From NCBI RefSeq assembly GCF_907164575.1, contig NZ_CAJQYY010000016.1, positions 1 through 64,000 on the forward strand: DNA of 64,000 nucleotides. Direction: 5' to 3'. How positions within the stretch are numbered: the stretch's first letter is position 1; each line of letters starts with the position of its first letter. Of this stretch, positions 36,769 through 46,038 are shown in pieces. The notes below the pieces were generated by a model. That model worked only from the letters and a program-made list of their open reading frames with translations, was not told where the DNA came from and ran no database searches. The DNA is from Paraburkholderia gardini (GTDB taxonomy: Bacteria; Pseudomonadota; Gammaproteobacteria; Burkholderiales; Burkholderiaceae). Made by a program: the position numbers and the translations under genes.

Positions 36769-37481
36769 GGCGTGAGAAAGGCAAAGCGAAAAACCCCGAC
36801 GAAATTCGGATTGCCGTCGAACGGCTGCCAGCGGGAGTCTTTCCATTGCATGAGATCGGAAACGGCGACGGCACGCAGACCGTTATCGGTCGGCGAGACG
36901 GTGCCTGTGTGATAGGCGATGCAGCGGTCGAGCCAGATCATCAGATGCTGGTCGTCGCCCTGGTCGAAGAACAGCAGATCGCCGGATAGCGCCTGATTTA
37001 CGTCCTTCGCGACGAAACGGCAATTGCGTTGAACCAGCGCAATCGCGGACGCATACGGCCCGACGCTGCCGTCGATATGCGCCCAGCGGTTGGCCAGCGA
37101 GCGTTGCGATGGCGAAAGCTGCAGTTCCGGCGGCAAGCGGCTCGCGTCGGCGACGCCGCTCATGCCATTCGCGCGCAGCCACTTCGCGTCGTGCGGCCTG
37201 AGCGCCTCGCCGGCCGCGAAGCGCACGAGTCCCGCGCAGTCGCGTTGCGTCCAGCGCGGCGTCGGGCCGCGGCGCATCTGCTGGTCGACGATCCGCACGA
37301 ACCACGCGCGAAATGCGGCGGACTGTCCGGGCGAAAGCGCATCGGGATCAGGCGGGGCGGTCGTGCCCGACAGCGCGTGCGCGCCCGACGCGACAAGCGG
37401 CGTAACCAGTGCGGCGGCCACGCGTGCCAGCCACGCGCGACGCAGCGAATCAGGCACACCCGAGGTGTTGCGCGCCGGCAT
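36765..37481 (-). CDS. yfaT: YfaT family protein (DUF1175)
   Basis: A 238-residue exported protein. After a signal segment (about residues 10-37, [22 protein letters not shown]) it has the DUF1175 pattern with [42 protein letters not shown], which resembles the Cys-His-type arrangement of NlpC/P60-like hydrolases. The start at 37481 lies one base after the yfaA stop; the gene is part of the yfa operon. Confidence 0.87.
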   Translation of the reverse strand: MPARNTSGVPDSLRRAWLARVAAALVTPLVASGAHALSGTTAPPDPDALSPGQSAAFRAWFVRIVDQQMRRGPTPRWTQRDCAGLVRFAAGEALRPHDAKWLRANGMSGVADASRLPPELQLSPSQRSLANRWAHIDGSVGPYASAIALVQRNCRFVAKDVNQALSGDLLFFDQGDDQHLMIWLDRCIAYHTGTVSPTDNGLRAVAVSDLMQWKDSRWQPFDGNPNFVGVFRFAFLTP

Positions 37482-37482
37482 G

Positions 37483-39264
37483 TCAGTCGCTCCCGGCACC
37501 GGGCTGATCCGGGGGCGTATCCGCGCCGCCGTTTTCCAGGTCTTCCGCACCGGCGGCGGCCGTGCCCGCGCGATCGAAGTGCCATTCGACTGGCACCCAC
37601 GACGTCGTTGATGGCAGATTCGACGGCAGGCTCAACGACAGCGGCGGATAGTGCGCGAGCGCATGCAGTTTCGGCGTCAGATGCGTGCGGGCCGCGTTCC
37701 GGAAGATCGATTCCTGATCGGCGGGCAGCGCCGCGCCGGCTTCGCGCTCGATGAGCGCAGCGGCCGCGGCGGGTGTCAGCGTGACGATCGTGCGCGCGAG
37801 GCGCTGCGGCGACAGCGTATCCGCGAGCGCCGGGTAGCGCTTGTCGAGCACCGCAAGCGTGTCGTCGACGAGCCGCGCGTCGGGCGAGAACACCAGGTAG
37901 CCGTGGGCAAGCGCGAGCGTCACCGGGAAGTAACGTGGCGCGGCCAGCTGGGCGCCAAATGGCGCCCTGGCCGCGAGCGCCGTGCCCGAGCGCGCACTGA
38001 CGGGCCGCTGCCAGACGGTGACGTCAGCGCCTGGCGCTCGCGTCGTTACAGGCAGACGGCGATAGCCCGCTTCCTTGCCGGCGTTCGCTTCATACGCGCC
38101 GATTACTTCGCCGAACGCACTGGCCAGCGCCGTTTTCAGCGCAGGATCGACCGTTGTGGCCGGGGCTTTCAGGCGTGCGACGAAAACCGGCGCGACCAGC
38201 GTCGACTTCGCGTACCAGCAGGCCGCCGCCGGCCCCGCAAGATGATCGCTGATCTGCGTGGCCGCTTGCGGGCCGCCCGCGATGACGTTGCCGAGCAGGC
38301 CCGCGGCATCGTTCCAGTCGACAGGCAGGCTCGCGCATGCTGCGGGGTTGGCGGGCAATGCGTGCCACAGATCAGTGCCGTTCCATTGCTGCGGCAAACG
38401 GGTGGGATCGATCAGCGCCGCGGTCTGCCAGACCGCCGGCGCATCGCCCGTCGATGAAAAATCAAACCGCAGCGCCACGATGCCGGAGAAAAACGCCTGA
38501 TAGCCGAACGACAGCCAGTTCGCCGACACGACCACGCGATGCCCCTTCACTTCCGCCGGCAATGCGTCGAGCCGGAAAGCGCGTGCCGTGTCGTCGTGGC
38601 CCGACAGCATGCTGGCGACGAGATCGGCGCGCTCGCCGATCGGCACGTTATCCGCATCGAGCAGCACGCCGGGCGCCGACATAACGACAAGGCGATCGTC
38701 CTTCGCGGCGAACAGCACGGTGCGGCCCACCGCGAGCTTCAGGGCGTAGACGGGCACGTCGCCCCGCAGCTTCGCGACCTGGCTCAGTTGCGTATCGCTC
38801 GCCGCCACGGTGGCGAGCGCCTGCAGGAGTTTCGCGAGTCCATTGCGATGCATGGACATCATCCAGTAGCCGGGACGGCCGTCCGGTGACCGCCAGAGCA
38901 ACACGTGCGCGGGTTCGTCGAAAACGCGCCTGACCAGCTCGTCGCGCAGATCGAGGTGATGCTCGAACGCGAGCCGGCGCAGCGCGCCTTCCGCGGAAAG
39001 CCGGCTGCTGTTCGATTCGTAATAGTCGACGAAATCCTGCGTCAGTACGTCGTGCAGCAGCGGCACGCGCAGGATGTCGCGCGGCAGCCGCGAGAGCGCT
39101 TCGCTATCGATGATGGCGTCGGGATGGTGAATATCGAGGACGACTTCGGCCGTCTGCACCGCATGCTGTTTGCCGAAATACCGCCAGCCCGTCCCTATGC
39201 CGATGGCGGCGACAACCAGGACACTGGCCACGAGAATGGCGATTTTCTTACGCGACATCTTCAT
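37483..39264 (-). CDS. yfaA: YfaA family protein (DUF2138)
   Basis: A 593-residue protein with one N-terminal membrane span (residues about 8-30, [20 protein letters not shown]) and a large periplasmic part. It belongs to the DUF2138 family that accompanies bacterial macroglobulin genes. It is the first gene of the operon, so its upstream DNA (39265-39400) should contain the promoter. The start at 39264 is the first ATG before the membrane span; the longer frame is probably not used. Confidence 0.87.
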   Translation of the reverse strand: MKMSRKKIAILVASVLVVAAIGIGTGWRYFGKQHAVQTAEVVLDIHHPDAIIDSEALSRLPRDILRVPLLHDVLTQDFVDYYESNSSRLSAEGALRRLAFEHHLDLRDELVRRVFDEPAHVLLWRSPDGRPGYWMMSMHRNGLAKLLQALATVAASDTQLSQVAKLRGDVPVYALKLAVGRTVLFAAKDDRLVVMSAPGVLLDADNVPIGERADLVASMLSGHDDTARAFRLDALPAEVKGHRVVVSANWLSFGYQAFFSGIVALRFDFSSTGDAPAVWQTAALIDPTRLPQQWNGTDLWHALPANPAACASLPVDWNDAAGLLGNVIAGGPQAATQISDHLAGPAAACWYAKSTLVAPVFVARLKAPATTVDPALKTALASAFGEVIGAYEANAGKEAGYRRLPVTTRAPGADVTVWQRPVSARSGTALAARAPFGAQLAAPRYFPVTLALAHGYLVFSPDARLVDDTLAVLDKRYPALADTLSPQRLARTIVTLTPAAAAALIEREAGAALPADQESIFRNAARTHLTPKLHALAHYPPLSLSLPSNLPSTTSWVPVEWHFDRAGTAAAGAEDLENGGADTPPDQPGAGSD

Positions 39265-39714
39265 CTGATTTCGAATGCTTATTGTTATCGCCCGATGCAG
39301 TGTTCGGGAAGGCCGAAAACCGGCACAAAAAGTATCAGCATTGAACCGTTCAACACTGAACGTCATGCTAAAAGACTGACACCGTTAAACCGTTAGAACC
39401 AGTTAAACCCATGCGAAGCGGCCCGGCTGACGGTCGTGGCGATCATAACCGATATTTTCTGGCGCAAGCCAGGATCGCTCGAAATTTGACGACATATAAC
39501 AATCGTCTGAATCAGCTTGCGCAATACGGCGGATTACTCCGTCAGACCGGAATATTCAGGCCGTCTCGAACAGCGGCAATATCCGACGGTTTATATGCAA
39601 CCCAGATAAAACCCGGCAATGGAAAGCCGGATTGAGAACGGCCATCAATCTGAAAATGCGCCACTCAATACACCTGTTTTATTTTTCATTCATCGCGACG
39701 CGTTTTCGCACGGC
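39265..39714. other. Intergenic region upstream of the yfa operon
   Basis: No gene is supported. The DNA is richer in A and T than the flanks (for example CTAAAAGACTGACACCGTTAAACC near 39368-39392, followed by the related GTTAGAACCAGTTAAACC) and probably holds the operon promoter. A short plus-strand frame at 39411-39635 (74 residues) shows no family. Confidence 0.4.
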
Positions 39715-40887
39715 CTACACCACATTCTTCTCCACAATCGGCCGGTTCTCCAGCACGCGCGCAAAACCGAGCGACGACAGATCGAGCGTCGTATAACGCC
39801 CATGCAGGATCAGCTCGCTGATGCCGCGCCCTGTCGCCGGCCCCTGCTGCAAGCCGTGCCCGCTGAAACCATTCGCGAAGATGCAGTTATCGACATCCGG
39901 GTGATGTCCGATGATCGCGTTCTGGTCGAACACGTTGTACTCGTAATAGCCCGACCAGCAGTTCTGCACGCGCAACGCCTCGAACTGCGGCACGCGATGC
40001 GCGAGCGTCGGCCAGATCACGTCATCGAAGAGCGCATGGTCCACTTCGTCGAGCGGCAGGTCGTCGGGATCGTTGTCCGCCGCAGGCGACGTGCCGCAAA
40101 TAAACGACTTGCCCTCCGGACGGAAATAAACGCCCGACGGATCGATCAGCAGCGGACAGTGCGCAAGCTGCGCGGGCGAACTCACATTGAAAATGCTGCG
40201 ACGGCGCGCGAAAACGGGAATGTCGACGCAGACCATCGCCGCGACCGTTCGCGACCACGCGCCTGCCGCGTCCACGACCACGTCGCACGCATACGTTTCG
40301 CCGTTCGATGCGATTACTTCGGTCACGCGTCTTCCGGTGCGATGCATCGCGCTCACTTCCGCTGCCACGTAGCGCGCGCCCAGCGCCTGCGCCTTCTTGC
40401 GCAGCGCCTGCACGAGGCCATAGCCGTCGAACCAGCCTTCGCCCGATTCGCCGTACGTGCCCGCGGCGAGATCGTCGGTATTGAGCCATGGAAAGCGCGC
40501 TTGCAGCGCTTCGCGATCGAGCAGGCTGATGTCCGCGCCCAGACTCTGCTGCAGCGCGTGATTTTCGCGCAACGTGCCGACACCCGCGGGCGTCGCGAGA
40601 AACAGATAGCCGCCCTCGTGCAGATCGATCGAAGGTTTCGCGCCATCAATGTCGAGCAGCTCGCCGATCGAGCGCAGAAATTCGATGCCGTAGAGCGACA
40701 TCTGGATGGATAGCGGCGTGGAAAACTGCTGACGGATCGAAGCCGCCGACAACGCCGACGAAGAGCGCGCGTAAGTCGGATCGCGCTCGATGACCGTGAC
40801 GCTTACGGTGGGATCGGACGCCCGCAGAAAATACGCAATCGAACTGCCAATGACGCCACCGCCGACGACCACGACTCTCGAATCCAC
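39715..40887 (-). CDS. FAD-dependent oxidoreductase (DAO family)
   Basis: A 390-residue flavoenzyme of the D-amino acid oxidase/sarcosine oxidase superfamily. The dinucleotide motif VVVGGGVIGSSIAYFL is at residues 5-20 and is followed by ERD at the end of the second strand. The C-terminal region has NCIFANGFSGHGLQQGPATGR, the second FAD-contact block of this family. It lies 113 bases from an AmaB-type semialdehyde dehydrogenase gene on the same strand. In Pseudomonas, L-pipecolate oxidase (AmaA) sits beside AmaB, so pipecolate or another cyclic amine is a possible substrate; this is inference. Confidence 0.85.
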   Translation of the reverse strand: MDSRVVVVGGGVIGSSIAYFLRASDPTVSVTVIERDPTYARSSSALSAASIRQQFSTPLSIQMSLYGIEFLRSIGELLDIDGAKPSIDLHEGGYLFLATPAGVGTLRENHALQQSLGADISLLDREALQARFPWLNTDDLAAGTYGESGEGWFDGYGLVQALRKKAQALGARYVAAEVSAMHRTGRRVTEVIASNGETYACDVVVDAAGAWSRTVAAMVCVDIPVFARRRSIFNVSSPAQLAHCPLLIDPSGVYFRPEGKSFICGTSPAADNDPDDLPLDEVDHALFDDVIWPTLAHRVPQFEALRVQNCWSGYYEYNVFDQNAIIGHHPDVDNCIFANGFSGHGLQQGPATGRGISELILHGRYTTLDLSSLGFARVLENRPIVEKNVV

Positions 40888-41000
40888 GTCTCACTCCGTG
40901 AGGAAGCTGCGTGCCGGGCGCGCTGCGCGGCGCCCGGGCGTTACACGTTATCTGCGTCTGCATCGCCATCGCCGCCCGCCTGACCGGGCGGCCAGAACGT

Positions 41001-42500
41001 CTAGCCGAGGTTGAAATCGATACCCTGCGCGAGCGGCAACGCCGACGAGTAGTTCACCGTGTTCGTCGCGCGGCGCATATACGCCTTCCACGCGTCCGAA
41101 CCCGATTCGCGGCCGCCGCCGGTTTCTTTCTCGCCGCCGAACGCGCCGCCGATTTCCGCGCCGCTCGGCCCGATGTTGACGTTCGCGATGCCGCAGTCGC
41201 TGCCGGCGTCGGAGACGAAACGCTCCGCTTCGCGCAGGTCGGTGGTGAACACACACGACGACAGGCCGTGCGCCGCCGCGTTGTTCGCCGCCACCGCCTC
41301 GGCGAAATCCGTGTAACGCAGCACGTACAGGATCGGCGCGAACGTTTCCTTCAGCACGACCGGTGTTTGCGACGGCATTTCGACCAGCGCCGGACGCACG
41401 TAGTAGCCGTTCCCGAATCCCTTCACGTCGACGCGCTCGCCGCCCGTCACCTTGCCGCCTTCGCTGGCAGCCTGCTGTAGCGCCTCCTGCATGCGCGCAA
41501 ACGCCTGTTTGTCGATGAGCGGTCCCATCAGCGTGCCCTTTTCCAGCGGATTGCCGATCGGCACCTTCGCGTAAAGCTGCTTGAGGCGTTCGACGGTCTG
41601 CTCATACACGCTCTCATGCACGAAGAGACGCCGCAGCGACGTGCAGCGCTGGCCCGCCGTGCCGACCGCCGAGAACAGGATGCCGCGCAGCGCCAGTTCC
41701 TGATCGGCAGTCTGCGTGACGATGCCCGCGTTGTTGCCGCCAAGTTCAAGCAGCGAGCGGCCAAAGCGCTTCGCGACTTCGACGCCCACCGTACGACCCA
41801 TTTCCGTGCTGCCGGTGGCGCTCACCACCGAGGCACGCGGATCGGCCACGAGTTTCGCACCGACTTCCCGTGTGCCGTTGATCACGGCTGTGAGCCCGGC
41901 AGGCGCGTCGCCAAATTCCTTTAGTGCTTCGACCAGGATCTGGTTGACGGCGAGTGCGGTGAGCGGCGTTTTCTCGGAAGGCTTCCAGATCACCGCGTTG
42001 CCGCAGACGAGCGCGAGCGCCGCGTTCCACGACCAGACGGCCGCCGGAAAGTTGAACGCCGAGATCACGACGCAGGTGCCCATCGGATGCCACGATTCCG
42101 CCATGCGATGACCGGGGCGCTCCGATGCGATCGTCAGGCCGTACAGCTGACGCGACAGGCCCACCGCGAAATCGCAGATATCGATCATTTCCTGCACTTC
42201 GCCGAGACCTTCCTGGAGAATCTTGCCGGTCTCGAGCGTGATGATGCTGCCGAGCGCCTGCTTCTTTTCGCGCAGACGGTTGCCGAGGAGGCGCACCAGT
42301 TCGCCACGACGCGGCGCCGGGACATCGCGCCACCGGGCGAAAGCCTGCTTCGCGCCGGCAAGGGCCGCGTCGACTTCGGCGGTGGTGTTGCTGGTCACGC
42401 GCCCGATCAGCTCGCCGGTGATCGGCGAATGCACGGCGATGTCGCCGGCTTCAGCCAGATGGGCAATGCCGAGATCGGCGAGGATGGTCGAAGCGTTCAT
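41001..42500 (-). CDS. amaB: Aldehyde dehydrogenase, AmaB (L-piperidine-6-carboxylate/aminoadipate semialdehyde) type
   Basis: A 499-residue NAD(P)-dependent aldehyde dehydrogenase of the ALDH7 clade. The general base is Glu252 (LLELGGNNAGI) and the nucleophile Cys286 (GQRCTSLRR). The family-typical GTCVVISAFNFPAAVWSWNAALALVCGNAVIWKPSEKTPL is intact. ALDH7 enzymes oxidise alpha-aminoadipate semialdehyde/piperidine-6-carboxylate in lysine catabolism. I chose the ATG at 42500; the frame opens 11 codons earlier. It precedes the FAD oxidoreductase gene on the same strand. Confidence 0.9.
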   Translation of the reverse strand: MNASTILADLGIAHLAEAGDIAVHSPITGELIGRVTSNTTAEVDAALAGAKQAFARWRDVPAPRRGELVRLLGNRLREKKQALGSIITLETGKILQEGLGEVQEMIDICDFAVGLSRQLYGLTIASERPGHRMAESWHPMGTCVVISAFNFPAAVWSWNAALALVCGNAVIWKPSEKTPLTALAVNQILVEALKEFGDAPAGLTAVINGTREVGAKLVADPRASVVSATGSTEMGRTVGVEVAKRFGRSLLELGGNNAGIVTQTADQELALRGILFSAVGTAGQRCTSLRRLFVHESVYEQTVERLKQLYAKVPIGNPLEKGTLMGPLIDKQAFARMQEALQQAASEGGKVTGGERVDVKGFGNGYYVRPALVEMPSQTPVVLKETFAPILYVLRYTDFAEAVAANNAAAHGLSSCVFTTDLREAERFVSDAGSDCGIANVNIGPSGAEIGGAFGGEKETGGGRESGSDAWKAYMRRATNTVNYSSALPLAQGIDFNLG

Positions 42501-42800
42501 GGCATGAGTCCTTTGATTTCCAATACGAAACAAAAGCAGATCCGGAGACTATACACGGTGGGTTTTATGGCGACAACCCCGGGTAGGCCCGAGCCAGCGG
42601 CCATCATGAAGGGCCCGATGCGGCAACGTCTGACCCTTTGCCACCCGCGGTTCCCGGGTGAGCGACGACACCCGCCATGCCGGCGCGACCTGATGGAAAA
42701 ACCGGTGTTTCTTATAGGAAAATCGTAAGTCGTCATTTTGCTTTTGGCCTGCCAGTGGCCCCACGCAGCAGGCCACGGAACATGCACGCGGAACGCGACG
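42501..42800. other. Intergenic region upstream of amaB
   Basis: No gene is supported. TTTATGGCGACAACCCCGGG and a run near 42710-42740 (TTATAGGAAAATCGTAAGTCG) are more A/T-rich than the flanks and may hold promoters. I see no further structure. Confidence 0.35.
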
Positions 42801-43376
42801 CTATGTGAGATCGTGCAGATTCTTCTCACGTGGTGGCCCGACCTCGAAGTCCGCAAAGTCGACGACGAGGCCCGAGCGTTCCGGCGTACAGCACATCGGC
42901 CCCACGAAATAGCTTTGCGCAACAGGAAACGGCGCAAGCCTCAGCAGTGGCCATGTCTTGCCATCGGTCGAGAACTGCAGCTTGAGCACGCCTTTCGACA
43001 CCGTCGCGCGCAGCCAGAATTCGCCGGCCGTCGCGAGGCTGGATCCGGTTGCCCAGTCCGACTGCCCGACGGTCAGCACGCTGCTCAGCAACAGCGCGCC
43101 ATCGGTGAATTCGACACCCGCCTTCACCCAGTTCGCCTCATCGATGCGCACCATCAGCCCGGCCTGGTCATACAGCGATGCGAAGCCGCCGCGAATCTGC
43201 ACCTGCGCCGTGAAATCGTCCTTTGTGCGCGTGCCGAAGCAATGACCTGAATCGCGCACGAAACCGTAGTGCGTCCCACGCCAGAAATCGGTGCTGGCAT
43301 CTGTCGTGACACGCAGCAGATCGCCTTCCAGAACCCATGTCGCGGGCTCGTTCAGCCATTCGCACTGATTGAACAC
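42801..43376 (-). CDS. DUF1349 domain protein
   Basis: A 191-residue soluble protein of the DUF1349 family, with a concanavalin-like beta-sandwich pattern: DFTAQVQIRGGFASLYDQAGLMVRID, then EFWLRATVSKGVLKLQFSTDG and the end FADFEVGPP. Members are thought to bind carbohydrates or small ligands, but no enzymatic role is certain. There is no signal peptide. A tandem palindromic repeat lies directly upstream of its start. Confidence 0.85.
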   Translation of the reverse strand: MFNQCEWLNEPATWVLEGDLLRVTTDASTDFWRGTHYGFVRDSGHCFGTRTKDDFTAQVQIRGGFASLYDQAGLMVRIDEANWVKAGVEFTDGALLLSSVLTVGQSDWATGSSLATAGEFWLRATVSKGVLKLQFSTDGKTWPLLRLAPFPVAQSYFVGPMCCTPERSGLVVDFADFEVGPPREKNLHDLT

Positions 43377-43388
43377 GGCGTTTCTCCT

Positions 43389-43552
43389 GTCGACCAGAGT
43401 TGGCGCTTCAGCGCCTTACTCTGGTCCCATGCAAGGTACTTGCGGTCGACCAGAGTTGGCGCTTCAGCGCCTTACTCTGGTCCCATGCAGTACTTGCGGT
43501 CGACCAGAGTTGGCGCTTCAGCGCCTTACTCTGGTCCCATGCAAGGTACTTG
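43389..43552. repeat. Three tandem palindromic repeats of about 55 bases
   Basis: GTCGACCAGAGTTGGCGCTTC begins the unit, which starts at 43389, 43445 and 43499 (periods 56 and 54 bases). Each copy folds into a long hairpin: ACCAGAGT pairs with ACTCTGGT outside, GGCGC with GCGCC inside, around a TTCA loop. Copies differ mainly by a short indel (GCAAGGTACT and GCAGTACT). The element lies between the starts of a DUF1349 gene and the end of an SDR gene. It resembles a REP/BIME-type repeat common in Burkholderia. Confidence 0.88.
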
Positions 43553-43571
43553 CGATGAAAGTAAGCGCGGA

Positions 43572-44426
43572 TCAGCGCTCGTTTTCCGGGAAGTCCGCGC
43601 CGACGGTCGTCGCTTCCCATGCATCGAAATCTCCGCGCAGCAGATCGATCTTGCCACGCGCGAGGTCGAGCGCCGTCTTGCCGAGCAACAGGCGCAGCGG
43701 CGGCCGGTCGGACAGCGCGGCATCGATGATCGCCTGCGCGGCGCGCACCGGATCGCCCGTCTGGTTACCGCTGCGCGCCGCCGTCTGCTTGCGGCGCTCG
43801 CCGGCCGTTGCATCGTAATCGGCAATACGTGTGGCGGATTCCTTGATCGACGGCCCGGCCCAGTTCGTGCGGAACGGTCCCGGTTCGACGATCAGCACAT
43901 CGATGCCAAGCGGCTTCACCTCCAGCGCAAGCGATTCGGAAATGCCCTCCACCGCGTATTTCGTGCCGTGGTAATAGCCCGTCGCGGCAAAACTCGCGAT
44001 GCCGCCAATCGAGGAAACGTTGACGATCAGGCCGCTGCGCTGTTTGCGCATCTGCGGCAAGACGGCTTTCGTCATGTCGACGAGACCGAACACGTTGGTC
44101 TCGAACATCGCGCGCACGGCGTCGTCCTCGCCTTCCTCGATCGCGGCAAGATAGCCATAGCCTGCGTTGTTCACGAGCGCATCGATGCGGCCGAATTGCT
44201 GCGTCGCCTGCGCGACAACGTGATCGATCTGCCCGCGCTTCGTGACATCGAGCGGGAGCACCAGCGCGCGTCCTTGGTGACCTTCAGCGATGTCCTGCAC
44301 TTTCGAGGCATCGCGCGCCGTGACGACGGCGCGCCAGCCGCGCTCCAGCACGAGTTTTGCCAGTTCACGGCCGAATCCGGTCGAGCAGCCTGTAATGAGC
44401 CATACGGGATCGTCTCGATTCATCAT
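43572..44426 (-). CDS. SDR family oxidoreductase
   Basis: A 284-residue classical short-chain dehydrogenase. The NAD(P) motif TGCSTGFGRELA lies near the N-terminus, NNAGYGYLAAI is the structural NNAG motif, and the catalytic set is Ser in VNVSSIGG, Tyr and Lys in YYHGTKYAVEG. The order and length match classical SDR enzymes with an Rossmann fold. Substrate is unknown. AGGAG lies seven bases before the ATG at 44426. The three tandem hairpins are just downstream of its stop. Confidence 0.9.
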   Translation of the reverse strand: MMNRDDPVWLITGCSTGFGRELAKLVLERGWRAVVTARDASKVQDIAEGHQGRALVLPLDVTKRGQIDHVVAQATQQFGRIDALVNNAGYGYLAAIEEGEDDAVRAMFETNVFGLVDMTKAVLPQMRKQRSGLIVNVSSIGGIASFAATGYYHGTKYAVEGISESLALEVKPLGIDVLIVEPGPFRTNWAGPSIKESATRIADYDATAGERRKQTAARSGNQTGDPVRAAQAIIDAALSDRPPLRLLLGKTALDLARGKIDLLRGDFDAWEATTVGADFPENER

Positions 44427-44554
44427 GGGAGAACTCCTGTGGGTGTTGGGGGACAAACAGGAATGCGGGACGCGACGGGTCGGGCGCGCTCTGTGCCAGT
44501 CACTACGGTAACAAAAAACAGGACTTCGCAACGGAGTCCGTCATGGGAGGAACA

Positions 44555-45361
44555 ATGCGAAAGCCGTTTATCAGTGGCCTGTGCGCAGGCGCGGCGGCAC
44601 TGCTGATATTACCCGGGACATCTTACGGACAGTACGCGCAGGCGTACACGAACAGTCCCGTGAACCTGTACGCCGGGCCATCGCAGGAATATCCGGTCGT
44701 CTCGCAGTTGCCGGCCAGCGTGCCCGTGCAGGTGATGGGGTGCGTGAGCGGCTATTCGTGGTGTGACGTCGAGGTTTCGAACGTGCGCGGCTGGGTCTAT
44801 GGCGCGAATCTCAGTTACCCGTATCAAGGCAGCAGCGTGCCCATCATGACCTACGGACCGACCATCGGCTTCCCGATCGTGACGTTCTCGATTGGCACGT
44901 ACTGGGGGCGCTATTACCGCGATCGTCCGTGGTATCACGACGAGCCGCGCTGGGAGCACCGACCGCCACCGCCGCCGCCTCGTGGACGCCCGCCTGGATA
45001 TGGTGGGCCACCGCCCTCGCATGGCGGGCCGCCTCCGGGACACGGTGGACCGCCGCCCTCACATGGTGGGCCTCCTCCAGGGCACGCTGGACCGCCACCC
45101 TCACATGGTGGGCCTCCTCCAGGGCACGCTGGACCGCCACCCTCACATGGTGGGCCTCCTCCAGGGCACGGTGGACCGCCACCCTCACATGGTGGGCCTC
45201 CTCCAGGGCACGGTGGTCCACCGCCCCAACATGGTGGACCGCCCCCAGGGCATGGTGGACCACCTCAGGGGCATGGTGGTGGTGGACATCCCTCCGGACC
45301 ACCGCCCTCACATGGCGGTGGCGGCGGTGGTGGTCATTCCGGACAGCCGCCTCCCCATTAA
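44555..45361 (+). CDS. Exported SH3-domain protein with Pro/Gly/His tandem repeats
   Basis: A 268-residue secreted or periplasmic protein. The signal peptide is MRKPFISGLCAGAAALLILPGTSYGQ. Residues about 27-90 form an SH3b-type domain (NSPVNLYAGPSQEYPVVSQL, then WCDVEVSNVRGWVYGANL). The tail is a proline/glycine/histidine-rich repeat with units of 14 residues (GPPPSHGGPPPGHG-like). His-rich, Pro-rich tails may bind metals or cell-wall surfaces; the function is unknown. I chose the ATG at 44555 because GGAGGA lies four bases upstream; the ATG at 44543 lies on it. Confidence 0.85.
   Translation: MRKPFISGLCAGAAALLILPGTSYGQYAQAYTNSPVNLYAGPSQEYPVVSQLPASVPVQVMGCVSGYSWCDVEVSNVRGWVYGANLSYPYQGSSVPIMTYGPTIGFPIVTFSIGTYWGRYYRDRPWYHDEPRWEHRPPPPPPRGRPPGYGGPPPSHGGPPPGHGGPPPSHGGPPPGHAGPPPSHGGPPPGHAGPPPSHGGPPPGHGGPPPSHGGPPPGHGGPPPQHGGPPPGHGGPPQGHGGGGHPSGPPPSHGGGGGGGHSGQPPPH
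45005..45256 (+). repeat. Coding 42-base tandem repeats
   Basis: Six units of 42 bases start at 45005, 45047, 45089, 45131, 45173 and 45215. The middle units are almost identical at the DNA level, so unit number can vary by recombination or slippage. They encode GPPPSHGGPPPGHG-type units in the exported SH3 protein. Confidence 0.9.
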
Positions 45362-45428
45362 GTACGCCAGGTAACCGGCCGCTCCCGCGTCATCCGCGGG
45401 AGCATGCGTTACAGGACCCGAAACCCGT

Positions 45429-45719
45429 TCAACCGGAATCGGGCAAACCGGGAAAAAGACTCGATCCGTCTTTCTCTTCCACGTCGGAGAGGTTGTATTC
45501 AGCGCGAACTGCCTTGAGCACCGTTTCGATGTCGCGTTCGTAGCCGATCGCGCCGCCGAAGTGTTTCATGGTCCAGTTGCAGCCGGACGCATCGGGCTCC
45601 GTCTTCTGCGGACGCGGCACGCGGATCTTCACGCCGTCCTCGACGATTTCATGAATGCGATGAATGCGCCGGCTCACTTCCGTCTGCAGGCGCGACGCAT
45701 TGAGCAGCTTGCGTATCAC
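45429..45719 (-). CDS. Conserved hypothetical protein
   Basis: A 96-residue soluble protein starting at a GTG (45719) with GGAGGG well spaced upstream. The N-terminus is amphipathic (IRKLLNASRLQTEVSRRIHRIHEIV); then comes a part with GCNWTMKHFGGAIGY and a C-terminal helix with conserved-looking acidic residues. I recognise it as the kind of small protein found across Burkholderiaceae, but not its function. It converges on the SH3-domain gene. Confidence 0.7.
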   Translation of the reverse strand: MIRKLLNASRLQTEVSRRIHRIHEIVEDGVKIRVPRPQKTEPDASGCNWTMKHFGGAIGYERDIETVLKAVRAEYNLSDVEEKDGSSLFPGLPDSG

Positions 45720-46038
45720 GATACCCTCCTTCCGGTTTCACCCAGGTTCGGTTCAGTACTCGTTCAACGGCGGAAGCGGTGGTTTCCCCGCACGCTTCTT
45801 GCAGGCCGTTTTCGTCTCGGGACGCAGCCCCAATGCCGTCTCGTTCCATTGCAGCGAAGCGACCGCGACGCATGGCAACGCGATATCGGCAACGTCATGC
45901 ATGCGGACCCGGATAATCCTTACTATCGCTGGTTCGTCGGCGGCGCCGGCTGACGGTTGTAACGATAACGGCACACATGCGGTGGTGTTACTACGATAAA
46001 GTATCGCAGCGCAGCACCAACCTGTTCGGGAGGATAAC
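45720..46038. other. Intergenic region with possible small ORF
   Basis: Divergent promoters for the 96-residue protein and the AI-2E gene must lie here. A minus-strand frame ending at 45753 would encode up to 73 residues; the last 49 (from MHDVADIALPCVAVASLQWN onwards, ending PPLNEY) look protein-like. No clear ribosome binding site, so I do not call it a gene. Confidence 0.3.

Noticed and set aside
39411..39635. 74-residue gene upstream of the yfa operon
   Set aside because: No family, no ribosome binding site; the area is better explained as promoter DNA.
43389..43552. CRISPR-like array
   Set aside because: Direct repetition without unique spacers; each unit is itself a hairpin, and no cas genes are near.
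44844..45311. His/Ala-rich repeat protein on the minus strand
   Set aside because: Antisense reading of the 42-base repeats in the SH3 protein.
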